64,000 nt of DNA from an uncultured Muribaculaceae bacterium (GCA_934555895.1 CAKTFH010000006.1:14851-78850); one strand, 5' to 3'. Positions 19,121 through 28,324 are shown, counted from the first letter of the stretch. Numbers and translations are program-made. The notes: generated by a model not told the origin, from the sequence alone.

Positions 19121-19787
19121 AAATCCGCAGCGACGGCACAGCCTTTCTCAGCACTTGGGCACATGCCATTATCGTGGCACCTGTTGTGATAATATCGTCG
19201 ACAAGCAGCACATGCTTGTTTTCAAGTCCATCAGGGCGCATCACTTTGAAAATATCGCTCGATAGCGAACGACGCTCCTCCGCTTTTTTCCTTGTCTGTG
19301 TGGAATGAGATTTTACAGCCTTGAGGTTATAAGCCACCGGTATGCCAGTAATGTCTGATACACCGTACGCTATCTCCTCCGCCTGATTATAGCCTCGGCC
19401 AATGAGCTTGCGCCAGTGCATCGGCACGGGCATGAGCATGTCGATGCCATCGAAAAATCCTTCCGACTTCAGTTCGGAAGCGAACTGAGCAGCCAATCGG
19501 TGGTCGATTTCAGGATGATTAAGATATTTCGCCCGTTTCAGCATCCGGGCATAGGCTCCGTCCTTGTTATAATAAAACATCGATGCCATCCTTCGCACAC
19601 CTGCACCGGCTATGAATTTCATGACTTGCGACGCACCAGGGTTGCGGTGAATGCCGGTACGGGGCAACCTCATGAAGCATTCGAGGCACATCACCTGCTC
19701 CCCTTCTACCAATGTCGTGCCGCACACCTGACACACACGCGGCAATACAACATCCACAAGCGATGATATCCACTTTTTCAGAGTCAT
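19086..19787 (-). CDS. ComF family protein (phosphoribosyltransferase-like)
   Basis: Protein of the ComF family, linked to DNA uptake in competent bacteria; its exact activity is unknown. An N-terminal zinc ribbon carries C19, C22, C34 and C37 (CQVC and CLEC). The phosphoribosyltransferase domain ends with the PRPP-binding loop VLLVDDIITTGAT near residues 197-209. The length of 233 aa is normal. It is the last gene of the minus-strand run and starts 19 bases after recX. Confidence 0.9.
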   Translation of the reverse strand: MTLKKWISSLVDVVLPRVCQVCGTTLVEGEQVMCLECFMRLPRTGIHRNPGASQVMKFIAGAGVRRMASMFYYNKDGAYARMLKRAKYLNHPEIDHRLAAQFASELKSEGFFDGIDMLMPVPMHWRKLIGRGYNQAEEIAYGVSDITGIPVAYNLKAVKSHSTQTRKKAEERRSLSSDIFKVMRPDGLENKHVLLVDDIITTGATIMACAQVLRKAVPSLRISILSLALTSQS

Positions 19788-19806
19788 TTTTCAGAAAGCC
19801 ATACGT

Positions 19807-20319
19807 TCATTCATCACTTTCATCTAAAGTGTCCGCTGCAGGCCACACATCATCTTTACGCATAAACGACGCCACCAGACCGGGCTCGAACCCGCGGGCG
19901 ACAACGCTTCTGAACAGCTTGGTGCGTCCTTCAAATGTGTTACCTTCTTTTATTCCACGAGCTTTGGCGCGCAAAACACCGTATAGCGCCGAGGCATAAT
20001 CCTCTTCTGAAATTTCTGAAAGGGCTTCGTCAGCTATATCTCGGCTTACACCCTTTACAGCGAGTGCCATGGCTATGCGTCTGCGTCCCCAGCGTCCAAA
20101 AAACAGTTTATCACGCACAAAGGCCGATGCGAATCGGCTATCGTCATAGAACCGGCGCTCTTTCAGCGATTTGAGGATGCGTTCAGCCTCAGAAGCAGGC
20201 AGTTGCCACTGACGCAGTTTGGCGCGGAGCTCACCCTCGCAGTGCTCTGCCCTGACGCACATGTTCTCAAGTCTGGTCAAGGCATTTTCAGCTGATATCT
20301 CCTTTCTCCTTAGCGGCAT
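19807..20319 (-). CDS. recX: Regulatory protein RecX
   Basis: Small helical protein that binds RecA filaments and limits recombination. The three-helix repeat pattern is recognisable, with RHEL-like stretches: LRQWQLPASEAERILKSLKERRFYDDSRFASAFV (about residues 37-70) is the family's core, followed by GRRRIAMALAVKGVSRDIADEAL. Length is 170 aa. It is 14 bases downstream of prmC and 19 upstream of comF. RecX next to ComF suggests a DNA-processing pairing, which is inference. Confidence 0.88.
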   Translation of the reverse strand: MPLRRKEISAENALTRLENMCVRAEHCEGELRAKLRQWQLPASEAERILKSLKERRFYDDSRFASAFVRDKLFFGRWGRRRIAMALAVKGVSRDIADEALSEISEEDYASALYGVLRAKARGIKEGNTFEGRTKLFRSVVARGFEPGLVASFMRKDDVWPAADTLDESDE

Positions 20320-20333
20320 CAGTAATATGAAAT

Positions 20334-21230
20334 CTATTTGAAAGCTATAAGAAAACGGTTACGCCCATAAGTGTCGCGCAACACGGAGGCATCGACAAAT
20401 CCGTTTTTTGAAGCCTCGGCAAGAAGTCGCTCGGAAAACATCGGATTGATTTCCAGATAAATTTTCCCACCCTGTGCGAGTGAAGTTCCGGCAAACGCGA
20501 ATATAGCCTTATAAAATAAAATCGGGTCGGCGTCAGGCACAAAAAGTGCTCCATGAGGCTCGAACTCGAGCACATTGGGCGACATATCCTTCTTCTCGCT
20601 ATCGACTATATACGGAGGATTGCTCACTATAATGTCGTAGGAACCTGCTGCCGCGGCACGGCCCTGCGCTGTCAGAAGGTCAGAGCTGATGAAACGCACA
20701 TCGGCATGAAGTGCCTTGGCATTTTCGCGTGCCACTGCAAGGGCCGCATCACTGATATCGGTGGCAACGACGGTTGAAAACGGGAGATTGCGGGCCAGAG
20801 CCACCGCGATGCAACCACTGCCGGTACAGAGGTCGATTACACGTAAATCCTTGCGTTGATTCTCCTGCACAATGAGGTCGACAAGCTCGGCCGTTTCCGG
20901 ACGCGGAATCAGTGTGTCAGGCGTCACCTTCAGCTTCATGCCGTAGAACCATGCCGTGCCGAACACATATTGTATCGGTTTATATGACAGCAGCTGGGAC
21001 AGCACATCGTTGATTTGCCCGAGAGAGAAAGGCGTGAGATGTTCGTTTGATTTCACGGCGACATCCACCGGCGACCATCCTTTGATATTCTCAAATATGA
21101 TGCGTGTCATCGCCTTTGCTTCGCCTGCGCCGTAAAGCGGCGACAGCAAATCGGTTATCTGCTTCGACGCCTGAAAGACCGGCATTTCCGAGGATGCATC
21201 CAGCAGCGCTCTCATAAAGCAATCATTCAA
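20334..21230 (-). CDS. prmC: Peptide chain release factor N5-glutamine methyltransferase
   Basis: Methylates the GGQ glutamine of release factors RF1 and RF2 using SAM. The catalytic NPPY is at residues 204-207 (DIIVSNPPYIV), the SAM-binding motif is VIDLCTGSGCIAVALA (131-146), and the N-terminal helical domain plus PRPETAELVD (about 110-119) are typical. The length of 298 aa is normal. The start overlaps the end of neuB by eight bases, indicating tight co-transcription with the sugar genes upstream. Confidence 0.93.
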   Translation of the reverse strand: MNDCFMRALLDASSEMPVFQASKQITDLLSPLYGAGEAKAMTRIIFENIKGWSPVDVAVKSNEHLTPFSLGQINDVLSQLLSYKPIQYVFGTAWFYGMKLKVTPDTLIPRPETAELVDLIVQENQRKDLRVIDLCTGSGCIAVALARNLPFSTVVATDISDAALAVARENAKALHADVRFISSDLLTAQGRAAAAGSYDIIVSNPPYIVDSEKKDMSPNVLEFEPHGALFVPDADPILFYKAIFAFAGTSLAQGGKIYLEINPMFSERLLAEASKNGFVDASVLRDTYGRNRFLIAFK

Positions 21231-22236
21231 GAGTTATCAATGAGTCGGCAACGAACGCACGCGGAGCCTTACGCCCGAGCACTTCATCCCAAAGCATAGG
21301 AGAAATGCCGTTGCCAGGACGCTTTACCGTGATATTCTCCTCAGTAAACTCCTCGCCTGCGGCAATGTCGCGGGCAGCCACAATGCTCTTTCGGGCGACT
21401 TCGATATTCGCACGCTCCGAGGGGCTCACATGCTTTTCAGCGCTGCCCATGGCCTGCTCGATATGCCTGATGGAAGAGACCATCGCGGCAAGCTCCGTCG
21501 GGTCAAGCGAAGCCTTGTGGTCAGGACCGGGAAGAGACTTGTCGAGGGTGAAATGCTTCTCTATTATCTGCGCACCCATGGCCACGGCGGCTACAGGCAC
21601 CTCTATTCCTACGGTATGATCGCTGTAGCCGACTGCGCCGGGATGTAGCGAACGCAGCGCATCCATTGCGCGCAGATTCACATCCTCGAACGGAGTCGGA
21701 TACTGTGTGTTGCAGTGCAGCAAAGCCACATTGCTGCGCGGTGTACCTGCCTCCTCAAGCACCTGCAGGGCTTTTTCCACCTCATCCAATTCCGACATGC
21801 CGGTGCTCAGGATTACTTTCTCGCCCTTGGCGCCAATCTTGCGCAGATACGGCAGATTGGTTATCTCGCCCGAGGGGATTTTCCAGTAATCCATCCCGAG
21901 TGGCGCAAGGCAATCAATCGACACCAGATCAAAGGGCGTCGACATGAAGCCGATGCCTACTTCGCGGCAAAGCTCGCTCAACGGCCCGTAATCTTCAAGT
22001 TTCAGATGTATCTTACGGCACATCTCAAGCTGGCTCTCCTCCTCACCGGTGGTTTCCTTCTGATATGCGGCCTTGGGGGCAATCGACGATATTACAAGTT
22101 CAGGCACTGCTGTCTGGAATTTCACATAATCTGCTCCGGCCTGCTTGGCGGCATAAACCATTGCCACAGCACGATCATAGTCGCCATTGTGGTTCACACC
22201 TGCTTCAGCAATTATTATAGCTTTATCTTTTTTCAT
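21223..22236 (-). CDS. neuB: N-acetylneuraminate / nonulosonate synthase family protein (NeuB-like)
   Basis: Condenses a six-carbon amino-sugar (ManNAc or a dideoxy-diamino derivative) with phosphoenolpyruvate to make a nine-carbon acid. The barrel begins IIIAEAGVNHNGD with YVKFQTA and the STPFD stretch, hallmarks of the NeuB/SpsE/LegI family. The last 60 residues form a SAF (antifreeze-like) domain (SIVAARDIAAGEEFTEENI...RPGNGISP). Start chosen at 22236 (MKKDK), preceded by a purine-rich TGGAACGAAG; a longer form from 22254 is possible. It sits after the ATP-grasp gene and legB; with a LegB-type dehydratase present, a legionaminate-type substrate is plausible, but specificity cannot be read from the sequence. 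Confidence 0.9.
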   Translation of the reverse strand: MKKDKAIIIAEAGVNHNGDYDRAVAMVYAAKQAGADYVKFQTAVPELVISSIAPKAAYQKETTGEEESQLEMCRKIHLKLEDYGPLSELCREVGIGFMSTPFDLVSIDCLAPLGMDYWKIPSGEITNLPYLRKIGAKGEKVILSTGMSELDEVEKALQVLEEAGTPRSNVALLHCNTQYPTPFEDVNLRAMDALRSLHPGAVGYSDHTVGIEVPVAAVAMGAQIIEKHFTLDKSLPGPDHKASLDPTELAAMVSSIRHIEQAMGSAEKHVSPSERANIEVARKSIVAARDIAAGEEFTEENITVKRPGNGISPMLWDEVLGRKAPRAFVADSLITLE

Positions 22237-22264
22237 CTTCGTTCCATTGCACATATTGCTATCA

Positions 22265-23245
22265 TCAGCGTTTTTTGCCCACCGGAATCTCGCTTCCAGG
22301 CATAAAAACCACTTCCTGAAAATAACGGCAGATTCTCACATCCGATTTCCACGTATCGCACGATGACACAGCGCCGTCACGCCAGTCAGTAAGTATAAAT
22401 CCGGGTATGTCAGCTCCCGCATGAACGGCACACACCGCTCCGCCGCCCAACCGAGGATTAACCTCCATGAGCATCAGACGGCCATCGGCACGATTGCGTA
22501 GGAACTGGATAGTCACCGGTCCACGGAAATGCAGATTTTCCAACACTTTGCGACTCAATCGCTCCACCTCCTCATCGTGTACGGTAACAGTGGTCATCAC
22601 CTCACCGCCGGCCACCTCAAGGCGCCGGCGAGGCACAGCACACACCACATTGCCCTTCATGGCCACATAGCAATCAACTGTGTATTCTTCACGTTCGGCC
22701 ACATATTCCTGACAAAAGTAGTCTTTGGTCTCACCACGGCTTCGGACTGCATCAAATTCGCTCGCGTCGAGCACACGCATCCCTTTGGAAGCCGAACCAT
22801 GACGAGGCTTGCATATCACCTCACCGTCTACATGCTCGAGCATGGCATTACGAGGCAGAGGCACACCTATTTCACGGAATATCTCATCGGCCCGCATCTT
22901 GTCAAACATCAACTCAGCTAGTGCGCTGTCGTTAAACGGCGTGAAGACACCGGGATTGCCTGCCACATATTTCGCAGCCACCTCCACGGCGGGATCTACG
23001 AACGGAATGATTATATCGATATTATTGAGCTGCACCGTCTCATGCAGGTCAGCCATAAGATCTGGGTGCGCCCATCGGCGCCCCACAATCACACTCGCCT
23101 CCTCGGCAATCGGCACCTGCGACGACAGTTCATACGAAAACAGCAGCACATCCATGCCAAGCTTCCGGCCGGCTTCCTTGAACAACCGCCCCATAGCCAC
23201 GCGCTTGGCGCCCCCCAGGAAAAGAATATTCACATCTTGACGCAT
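22265..23245 (-). CDS. ATP-grasp domain protein, carbamoyl-phosphate-synthase-like
   Basis: Carboxylate-amine (or similar) ligase of the ATP-grasp superfamily; its substrate is unknown. The N-terminal Rossmann-like part (VNILFLGGAKRVAMGRLF) is followed by the ATP-grasp fold (about 100-290), with the ATP-binding lysine in VICKPRHGSASKGM and the metal-binding motif LMLMEVNPRLGGG. The 18 residues before Met at 23245 have no homology-like character, so that start is chosen over 23299. It lies between legB (80-base gap) and neuB (28-base gap). A role in completing or attaching a nonulosonate is inferred from this position only. Confidence 0.82.
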   Translation of the reverse strand: MRQDVNILFLGGAKRVAMGRLFKEAGRKLGMDVLLFSYELSSQVPIAEEASVIVGRRWAHPDLMADLHETVQLNNIDIIIPFVDPAVEVAAKYVAGNPGVFTPFNDSALAELMFDKMRADEIFREIGVPLPRNAMLEHVDGEVICKPRHGSASKGMRVLDASEFDAVRSRGETKDYFCQEYVAEREEYTVDCYVAMKGNVVCAVPRRRLEVAGGEVMTTVTVHDEEVERLSRKVLENLHFRGPVTIQFLRNRADGRLMLMEVNPRLGGGAVCAVHAGADIPGFILTDWRDGAVSSCDTWKSDVRICRYFQEVVFMPGSEIPVGKKR

Positions 23246-23325
23246 AGACTCATCGTTGTTTCCGGCACATATATGCGCACAGTCATGCTGGCAAAACATG
23301 CCGTTCGGTTTTATAAAGAAACGGT

Positions 23326-24315
23326 TCAGCGATTATAGATGTTCGCCTTGTATAGGCGCATGTTTTCGGGCTTAACAAGCCACTCGGCAGTACGCCGTAA
23401 TCCCTCGCGGAGATCAATCTCAGGTCGCCACGATGTAAGGGAACAGATTTTATGATTGTCGCCGCACAGACGGAACACCTCGCTCTTGCCAGGGCGCAGA
23501 CGCTGCGGGTCGGTGACATAGCTCACATCCACACCCATCACCTCTGCTATCATCTTAAGCGTGTCGGCCATTGACACCTCGGTGCCGGTGGCTATGTTGA
23601 TTTCTTCACCTTCAATGCCGTCAGCTTCCGCCAGAGCCATAAAGCCACGGCATGTGTCAGTCACATAATTGAAATCACGCGTAGGAGTGAGATCACCCAC
23701 CTTGATTTCCCTAACACCGCTTGCAATCTGTGTGATAATAGTAGGAATAATGGCACGCGCGCTCTGGCGCGGACCATAAGTGTTGAACGGCCTTGCAATC
23801 ACCACCGGCAGCGAAAAAGCATTGAAAAAGCTCTTGGCAATGGCATCGGCGCCGATTTTGGTAGCCGAATATGGCGACTGCGGCTGGCGGGGATGTTTCT
23901 CGTCGATCGGCACATATAGAGCGGTACCGTACACCTCGGAGGTAGAAGTGACCACAAGTCGCTCCACGCCCATGTCGCGGGCAGCCTGACACATGTTGAG
24001 CGTGCCGGTCACATTGGTGTCGACATAGCTTTCAGGCGCCACATAGCTGTATGGTATGGCTATGAGGGCAGCGAGATGAAATATCGTGTCGACATCACGG
24101 GCGATATGGCGGCAGAAAGCTGCATCGCGCACATCGCCACACACCACTTCAAGTCCGGGATTATTATTCCCCTCGAGCCAGCCCCAGTTGTTGAACGAAT
24201 TATATTGGCTGAGCGCCCTCACCTCAATGCCCCTCGACAGGAGCAGGTCGGTCAGATGCGAGCCTATGAAACCGTCGGCGCCGGTCACCAGCGCCTTCTT
24301 GATATTTCGTGCCAT
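23326..24315 (-). CDS. legB: NAD-dependent sugar-nucleotide dehydratase/epimerase, LegB-like
   Basis: Extended short-chain dehydrogenase acting on a nucleotide sugar; in the LegB family it is the 4,6-dehydratase of UDP-GlcNAc that opens legionaminic acid synthesis. The NAD site is ALVTGADGFIGSHL (residues 8-21). Next come RALSQYNSFNNWGWLEG, a stretch I associate with LegB, the STSEVYG motif, and the catalytic YSATK. The length of 329 aa is normal. The partner aminotransferase (LegC), hydrolysing epimerase and CMP-transferase are not in this window, so the pathway is incomplete here. It lies 13 bases after the small lipoprotein gene. Confidence 0.85.
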   Translation of the reverse strand: MARNIKKALVTGADGFIGSHLTDLLLSRGIEVRALSQYNSFNNWGWLEGNNNPGLEVVCGDVRDAAFCRHIARDVDTIFHLAALIAIPYSYVAPESYVDTNVTGTLNMCQAARDMGVERLVVTSTSEVYGTALYVPIDEKHPRQPQSPYSATKIGADAIAKSFFNAFSLPVVIARPFNTYGPRQSARAIIPTIITQIASGVREIKVGDLTPTRDFNYVTDTCRGFMALAEADGIEGEEINIATGTEVSMADTLKMIAEVMGVDVSYVTDPQRLRPGKSEVFRLCGDNHKICSLTSWRPEIDLREGLRRTAEWLVKPENMRLYKANIYNR

Positions 24316-24328
24316 AAACAGATGTTTG

Positions 24329-24814
24329 TCAACCTTGTTTTTTTAGTTTATAAGTATATACCGCACCATCGTCGGCGGTGTAGCGCAACACTGTCTCGCT
24401 ACCCGGCTTCTTAATCACCGCGAGCGATGTCACCCCTTTGTAGGGAATGTGCAACTCCTCGAACGGACGATATTCCCAGCCTGCCGGATCAGTGTCGTCG
24501 TTATAATCGAAACACACAAGCATTTTACCGTCTTCTTCTGTCCAGGTGCCGAAACGGCGTATCTGCTCATGATTGCCCTCCTCATCTACCGGTACAAGCG
24601 TGAGCTGAATGATATTGTTCTGAAAAGCCCAGAAGATATTTCCCATATAACCGGTTTCATCCTCTCCATTGATTTCAACCGATGTGAGATGCCATGTGCC
24701 GAACCACGGCCCTATGTCGCCGTTATTGCGTGTACAACCGCACAACAATGCGCACAAAGCCGTCATGACAGCACCAAGGAGCAAACGGCCGTATATATTG
24801 AATAATGATTTCAT
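24329..24814 (-). CDS. Small lipoprotein with lipocalin-like domain
   Basis: Predicted lipoprotein of about 161 residues from the ATG at 24814 (MKSLFNIYGRLL); an in-frame TTG at 24823 is less likely. The signal peptide ends in LLCGC. The mature part begins near IGPWFGTWHLTSVEINGE, a pattern found in lipocalin-like small Bacteroidales lipoproteins: a Gly-Thr-Trp strand followed by beta strands with a WTEEDGKML segment. The ligand is unknown. It starts five bases before the end of the Wzi gene is cleared and ends 13 bases before legB, so it is clearly part of the same operon. Confidence 0.75.
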   Translation of the reverse strand: MKSLFNIYGRLLLGAVMTALCALLCGCTRNNGDIGPWFGTWHLTSVEINGEDETGYMGNIFWAFQNNIIQLTLVPVDEEGNHEQIRRFGTWTEEDGKMLVCFDYNDDTDPAGWEYRPFEELHIPYKGVTSLAVIKKPGSETVLRYTADDGAVYTYKLKKQG

Positions 24815-24819
24815 GCTGT

Positions 24820-26379
24820 TCAAAGTTTAATGGCTCCGGTATATGATACCGAAATGCATGCGCCAAAGTTGTTGCCAAGCAGTTTGCCATGGTCAATGCC
24901 AAGCTGTCCTTTTATTCCAAGTCCTTTCACCGAAGCAGGAAGCCAGCGCACCTCAGCCATGACCGAAGTATCGCTCTTGGGCTCTATCAATGGTATATAA
25001 CCATTGCCCCAGCTACGCCGATACCCCCCAAGCACGCGGTAGCCTATTTCACGGGAAATTTCACCCTCGACTCCTATATGGAAACCACGGACGCGGTTAT
25101 AGAGGAACGACGGCCAGCCGTCGGTGTTATAGATGGGCGAAACCATGAACGGCGAGCCAATGGCCATGCCATAGCAAGCGTATGAATTGAACTCGTGATT
25201 ATTGTAATAATTATCGGCACCCTCGGCGCGGTTTTTCACCCCGCTGCCCGGACGGTCGTCGGGGTCCCAGTGGATCGGGCCGCTCTGATTTGTAAAATCG
25301 AGATATTCAGCCACAATGCCTGTAACAGGGCCACGACGGTTGGTGGCAAGCTCAACGCCCCACACTCCGTCCCATCCGTTGAGGAAGCCAATGCCTGAAC
25401 CATCCTCAAAAGGTTTCTGGAAATAAGCCTTGATATCGGCACCATTATTGAGCCTGTAACGGAACATCACATCCCATGAGCCGAGAGAGCTGCCGGTGTA
25501 GTATTCCAGACCTCCGTCGGTGGGGATGAACATCTTGAAGAATTGCTTTATACCCTTTGAGAAATGGCGTTCCTGACGCATAAAACCTTTGGTATACCAC
25601 TCCGTATGTCCTCCGAACTGACCTGCGAACTGCATGCCGAAAGTGGCCGAAAACGGCTGCGAAGGTTTGGTGCGAAAATAGCAGCGCTTATAGGTGAAGA
25701 GCGCGCCCTGATTCAGATGATATGCCGTGTAGTTGTAGTGCTCACGCATCCACTTGTCGTCGGTGCGTTTGCCGTATGAAATCTCTCCCTGAATCTGCAG
25801 CCAGCCGTTTGTAAACGGTATGTCCTGGAAATCGATGAAGCCGATGCGCACTTCGGGCATAGGCCTGGAGTTGCCGCTTTCCACCAGGTCGCCGCTCGAC
25901 AGACGATGGTTCAGAAGCGCGGAAGCATGTTCCTTAAGTCCTGCAGTGAGAAACACACCGCGGTATTTCACCTCGCCGTAAAGCTGCTGTATCCACACAG
26001 CCGCCGGATACCTCCCGGTGTACTCAAGCGCCGGATTGTAACCAGGCTCCGGAAATGAAGGGATGAAAGGCACCCGGCCATAGTCAACCGCGCTTCCCCA
26101 TCCGCCCACGAGGTCGACGCCGAAGCCATAGCTGAACCGCCTGTCGGTATCCATCGGACGCCACAGCCGGCCTCGCAACAGCGCATCCTTGCTTTGGGTA
26201 ATCACACCATGACAGTTCGACATGATATAATACGGAGCAAAATCGCCGCTTCCGGCAGCCACAGTGGCCTCGGCCGCATAATCGATGGTATATTCGGCGT
26301 GCACCTGCGGCGCTACCGCCAGCAGCATGGCTGCCGTGGCGACATGTCGGATGGCGACTGTAAAGTATTTCGGTATCAT
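24820..26379 (-). CDS. Capsule assembly Wzi family protein
   Basis: Outer-membrane beta-barrel protein of the Wzi family, which in enterobacteria tethers capsule polysaccharide to the cell surface. The signal peptide is near residues 1-26 (MIPKYFTVAIRHVATAAMLLAV...VHA). The start at 26379 is chosen because of it; 30 extra residues upstream would overlap glsB. Aromatic- and glycine-rich barrel strands run to the end, with the RGRLWRPMDTDRRFSYGFGVDLVGGWG region typical of the family near 70-100. Length is 519 aa. It lies between glsB and the small lipoprotein gene. Confidence 0.85.
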   Translation of the reverse strand: MIPKYFTVAIRHVATAAMLLAVAPQVHAEYTIDYAAEATVAAGSGDFAPYYIMSNCHGVITQSKDALLRGRLWRPMDTDRRFSYGFGVDLVGGWGSAVDYGRVPFIPSFPEPGYNPALEYTGRYPAAVWIQQLYGEVKYRGVFLTAGLKEHASALLNHRLSSGDLVESGNSRPMPEVRIGFIDFQDIPFTNGWLQIQGEISYGKRTDDKWMREHYNYTAYHLNQGALFTYKRCYFRTKPSQPFSATFGMQFAGQFGGHTEWYTKGFMRQERHFSKGIKQFFKMFIPTDGGLEYYTGSSLGSWDVMFRYRLNNGADIKAYFQKPFEDGSGIGFLNGWDGVWGVELATNRRGPVTGIVAEYLDFTNQSGPIHWDPDDRPGSGVKNRAEGADNYYNNHEFNSYACYGMAIGSPFMVSPIYNTDGWPSFLYNRVRGFHIGVEGEISREIGYRVLGGYRRSWGNGYIPLIEPKSDTSVMAEVRWLPASVKGLGIKGQLGIDHGKLLGNNFGACISVSYTGAIKL

Positions 26380-26407
26380 TATGTTTCCGGTGAGAATTTT
26401 ACTGTTT

Positions 26408-27355
26408 TCAAAAATCGCAGTGGCATTCGCCATGATAGGTGGCCACATGGCGTTGTTTCTTTTCTTCAAGTATTTCGTCGATTACAAGAAAAATACCGGT
26501 CTCCTCCACATTGCCGAACTCATCGTTGATAGCAGTGCCGAATACCCTCATCGTTGGCGAAAGACTCATATAGGCATTCACCAGAGGGGGGATATTTATA
26601 CCATGCTCACGTACAAAAGTGTTGAGCACCCGATAGTCCTCTTTGAAATCATCGTTTGTGAGAATGCGGGCAAATTTTTTCATGTCAGCCGAAGTCTTCA
26701 ACGGACTGAATGGCCATGCAAGCCTCTCGTGGTCGGGAAAGTGCTTGTTCAGGAAATAAAGCAGCATATCGCGGCACTCACGGTCGTAGCTCGGATACAT
26801 TGTAAACTTGCCGAAAAGATATTTTATTTCGGGATGAATCACGGTGAGTGCGCCCAAACCGTCCCAAAGATTGTCAAGTGCGAATATAGCCTTGGCACCA
26901 GCTTTCGACGACTGATATTCAAGCCGCACGAACGAACGTCCCAGTTCTATAGTACGTGGCAGATAGTCCTGCATGAATCGCTCCGAGAAACTGAACATAT
27001 GCGATGTGGCTATGCGCGGAGATCCATCTGACTCTATATGTATATCTTTGCCGAGAATGAAGCGGTAGCCTCCTATGATGTTGCGCTCGTCGGGGTCCCA
27101 CACTATCAGCTGACGGCAAGGAGGGTCCATGGTGTCGTAGCGGTCGATGTCGCACTCCTTCCCGGTGCCTCCGCCTGCAGAACGGAAAGCGATCTCACGC
27201 AGACGCCCTATCTCGCGCATGGTGTTTGGCGCATGGGCCGCGTCGAGCACATATATTTCATTATTGGCCTTGTTAGTAGTACGAAGAAACCTTTCAGGGG
27301 TAAGTTCTTCCATTATCGCCTCAACAGGCACGGCATCTATGATTTTTTGCGGCAT
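26408..27355 (-). CDS. glsB: Acyl-ACP:glycine N-acyltransferase-like protein (GlsB family)
   Basis: GNAT-fold acyltransferase of the OlsB/hemolysin-like family; the Bacteroides homologue GlsB N-acylates glycine in the first step of glycine-lipid synthesis. Visible features include REIGRLREIAFRSAGGGTG near residue 50, QLIVWDPDERNIIGGYRF (about 80-97), and ELGRSFVRLEYQ (about 138-149), the pattern of acyl-homoserine-synthase-like GNATs. Length is 315 aa. It follows glsA by 14 bases; the same N- and O-acyltransferase pair is known in Bacteroides thetaiotaomicron. Assignment rests on that pairing and the family features. Confidence 0.82.
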   Translation of the reverse strand: MPQKIIDAVPVEAIMEELTPERFLRTTNKANNEIYVLDAAHAPNTMREIGRLREIAFRSAGGGTGKECDIDRYDTMDPPCRQLIVWDPDERNIIGGYRFILGKDIHIESDGSPRIATSHMFSFSERFMQDYLPRTIELGRSFVRLEYQSSKAGAKAIFALDNLWDGLGALTVIHPEIKYLFGKFTMYPSYDRECRDMLLYFLNKHFPDHERLAWPFSPLKTSADMKKFARILTNDDFKEDYRVLNTFVREHGINIPPLVNAYMSLSPTMRVFGTAINDEFGNVEETGIFLVIDEILEEKKQRHVATYHGECHCDF

Positions 27356-27369
27356 AGTTTTTTATCGGT

Positions 27370-28281
27370 TTATTGTTTCTCTCCCTCCCCACTCCCGCAT
27401 TCCGACAGATCGGTAGCCTCCCCTTCCTGAAGAGAAAGCATGTAAACGGCATAGGCAATGGCACGGGCGCAGTCGCGGGCATCGGCTCCGCCGGCAAGTG
27501 AATTCCACGGAATTATATCTCCTACACTCACGGTGAAAGTCTTTCCCGCAGCCTTTACCATCTCGCGAGGCAGGAGCAGCATCTCGAGATTGAATTTTAT
27601 ACCCAGACGCTTGCGAAGATTGGCCTTATGATAAAAATCCATCGAGTTTTCACCACTGAAATACAGAGGCACCACATCACGATGATATTTTATGCATCGG
27701 TTCACGAATGTCTTCCGCCACTCCAGGTCGCACACCATGCGGCATGATTTGCCATTGAAGTCAACCGTGCGGTAACGCGAGCATAGTCCTGCCGGAAAGA
27801 AAATCACCGGATCGTCACCGACAAGCACATCGTCGAGCATACGCGAGTTTTCACGGCTCTGGCGCCCGTGCTTGTTCACCGGAATGAACACGTTCTCCAG
27901 CGGCTTAACGGCCATAAGCAGGTCGTTGACCACAAACCACACGCGGCGACCGCCGCTGTATCGGCTCACAAGGTCAATGAGCGCCATTCCGTCGAGGCCT
28001 CCGAGCGGATGATTGCTTACATACATCACACGACTTTCGTGAGCGGGCATGCGATGGGCAAAGCGTATCCTGAGCTTTATGCCAAGCGAGTGCAAGGCTC
28101 CGCGGCAGAAGTCGGCACCGCTTAGGCCGGCATTCTCCTCGAGTATGCGGTTGAGGTCATCCTGGCATATAAGTCGCTCCAACTTCCTTATCAGAAAACC
28201 TGGCAGGAATCGGCCAAGACGCGGCAACCGCGCCCTAAGCACCTCTCCCACATTAATTTTCACTACCTCGTTCTTTGGCAT
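27370..28281 (-). CDS. glsA: O-acyltransferase of glycine-lipid synthesis (GlsA-like, PlsC domain)
   Basis: PlsC-type acyltransferase; the Bacteroides homologue GlsA adds the second, O-linked acyl chain to the N-acyl-glycine lipid. The HX4D motif appears as NHPLGGLD (about residues 90-97), followed by FIPVNKHGRQSREN near 134 and the substrate loop VIFFPAGLCSRY near 158. The length of 303 aa is longer than PlsC of phospholipid synthesis. It is the first gene of the ten-gene minus-strand run. A -7 element TAATTTTG lies about 45 bases upstream on the minus strand (28332 to 28325). Confidence 0.82.
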   Translation of the reverse strand: MPKNEVVKINVGEVLRARLPRLGRFLPGFLIRKLERLICQDDLNRILEENAGLSGADFCRGALHSLGIKLRIRFAHRMPAHESRVMYVSNHPLGGLDGMALIDLVSRYSGGRRVWFVVNDLLMAVKPLENVFIPVNKHGRQSRENSRMLDDVLVGDDPVIFFPAGLCSRYRTVDFNGKSCRMVCDLEWRKTFVNRCIKYHRDVVPLYFSGENSMDFYHKANLRKRLGIKFNLEMLLLPREMVKAAGKTFTVSVGDIIPWNSLAGGADARDCARAIAYAVYMLSLQEGEATDLSECGSGEGEKQ

Positions 28282-28324
28282 AGATAGGTTTTATGTTCTC
28301 TGTTCAAACATCTGAGCAATTGTG

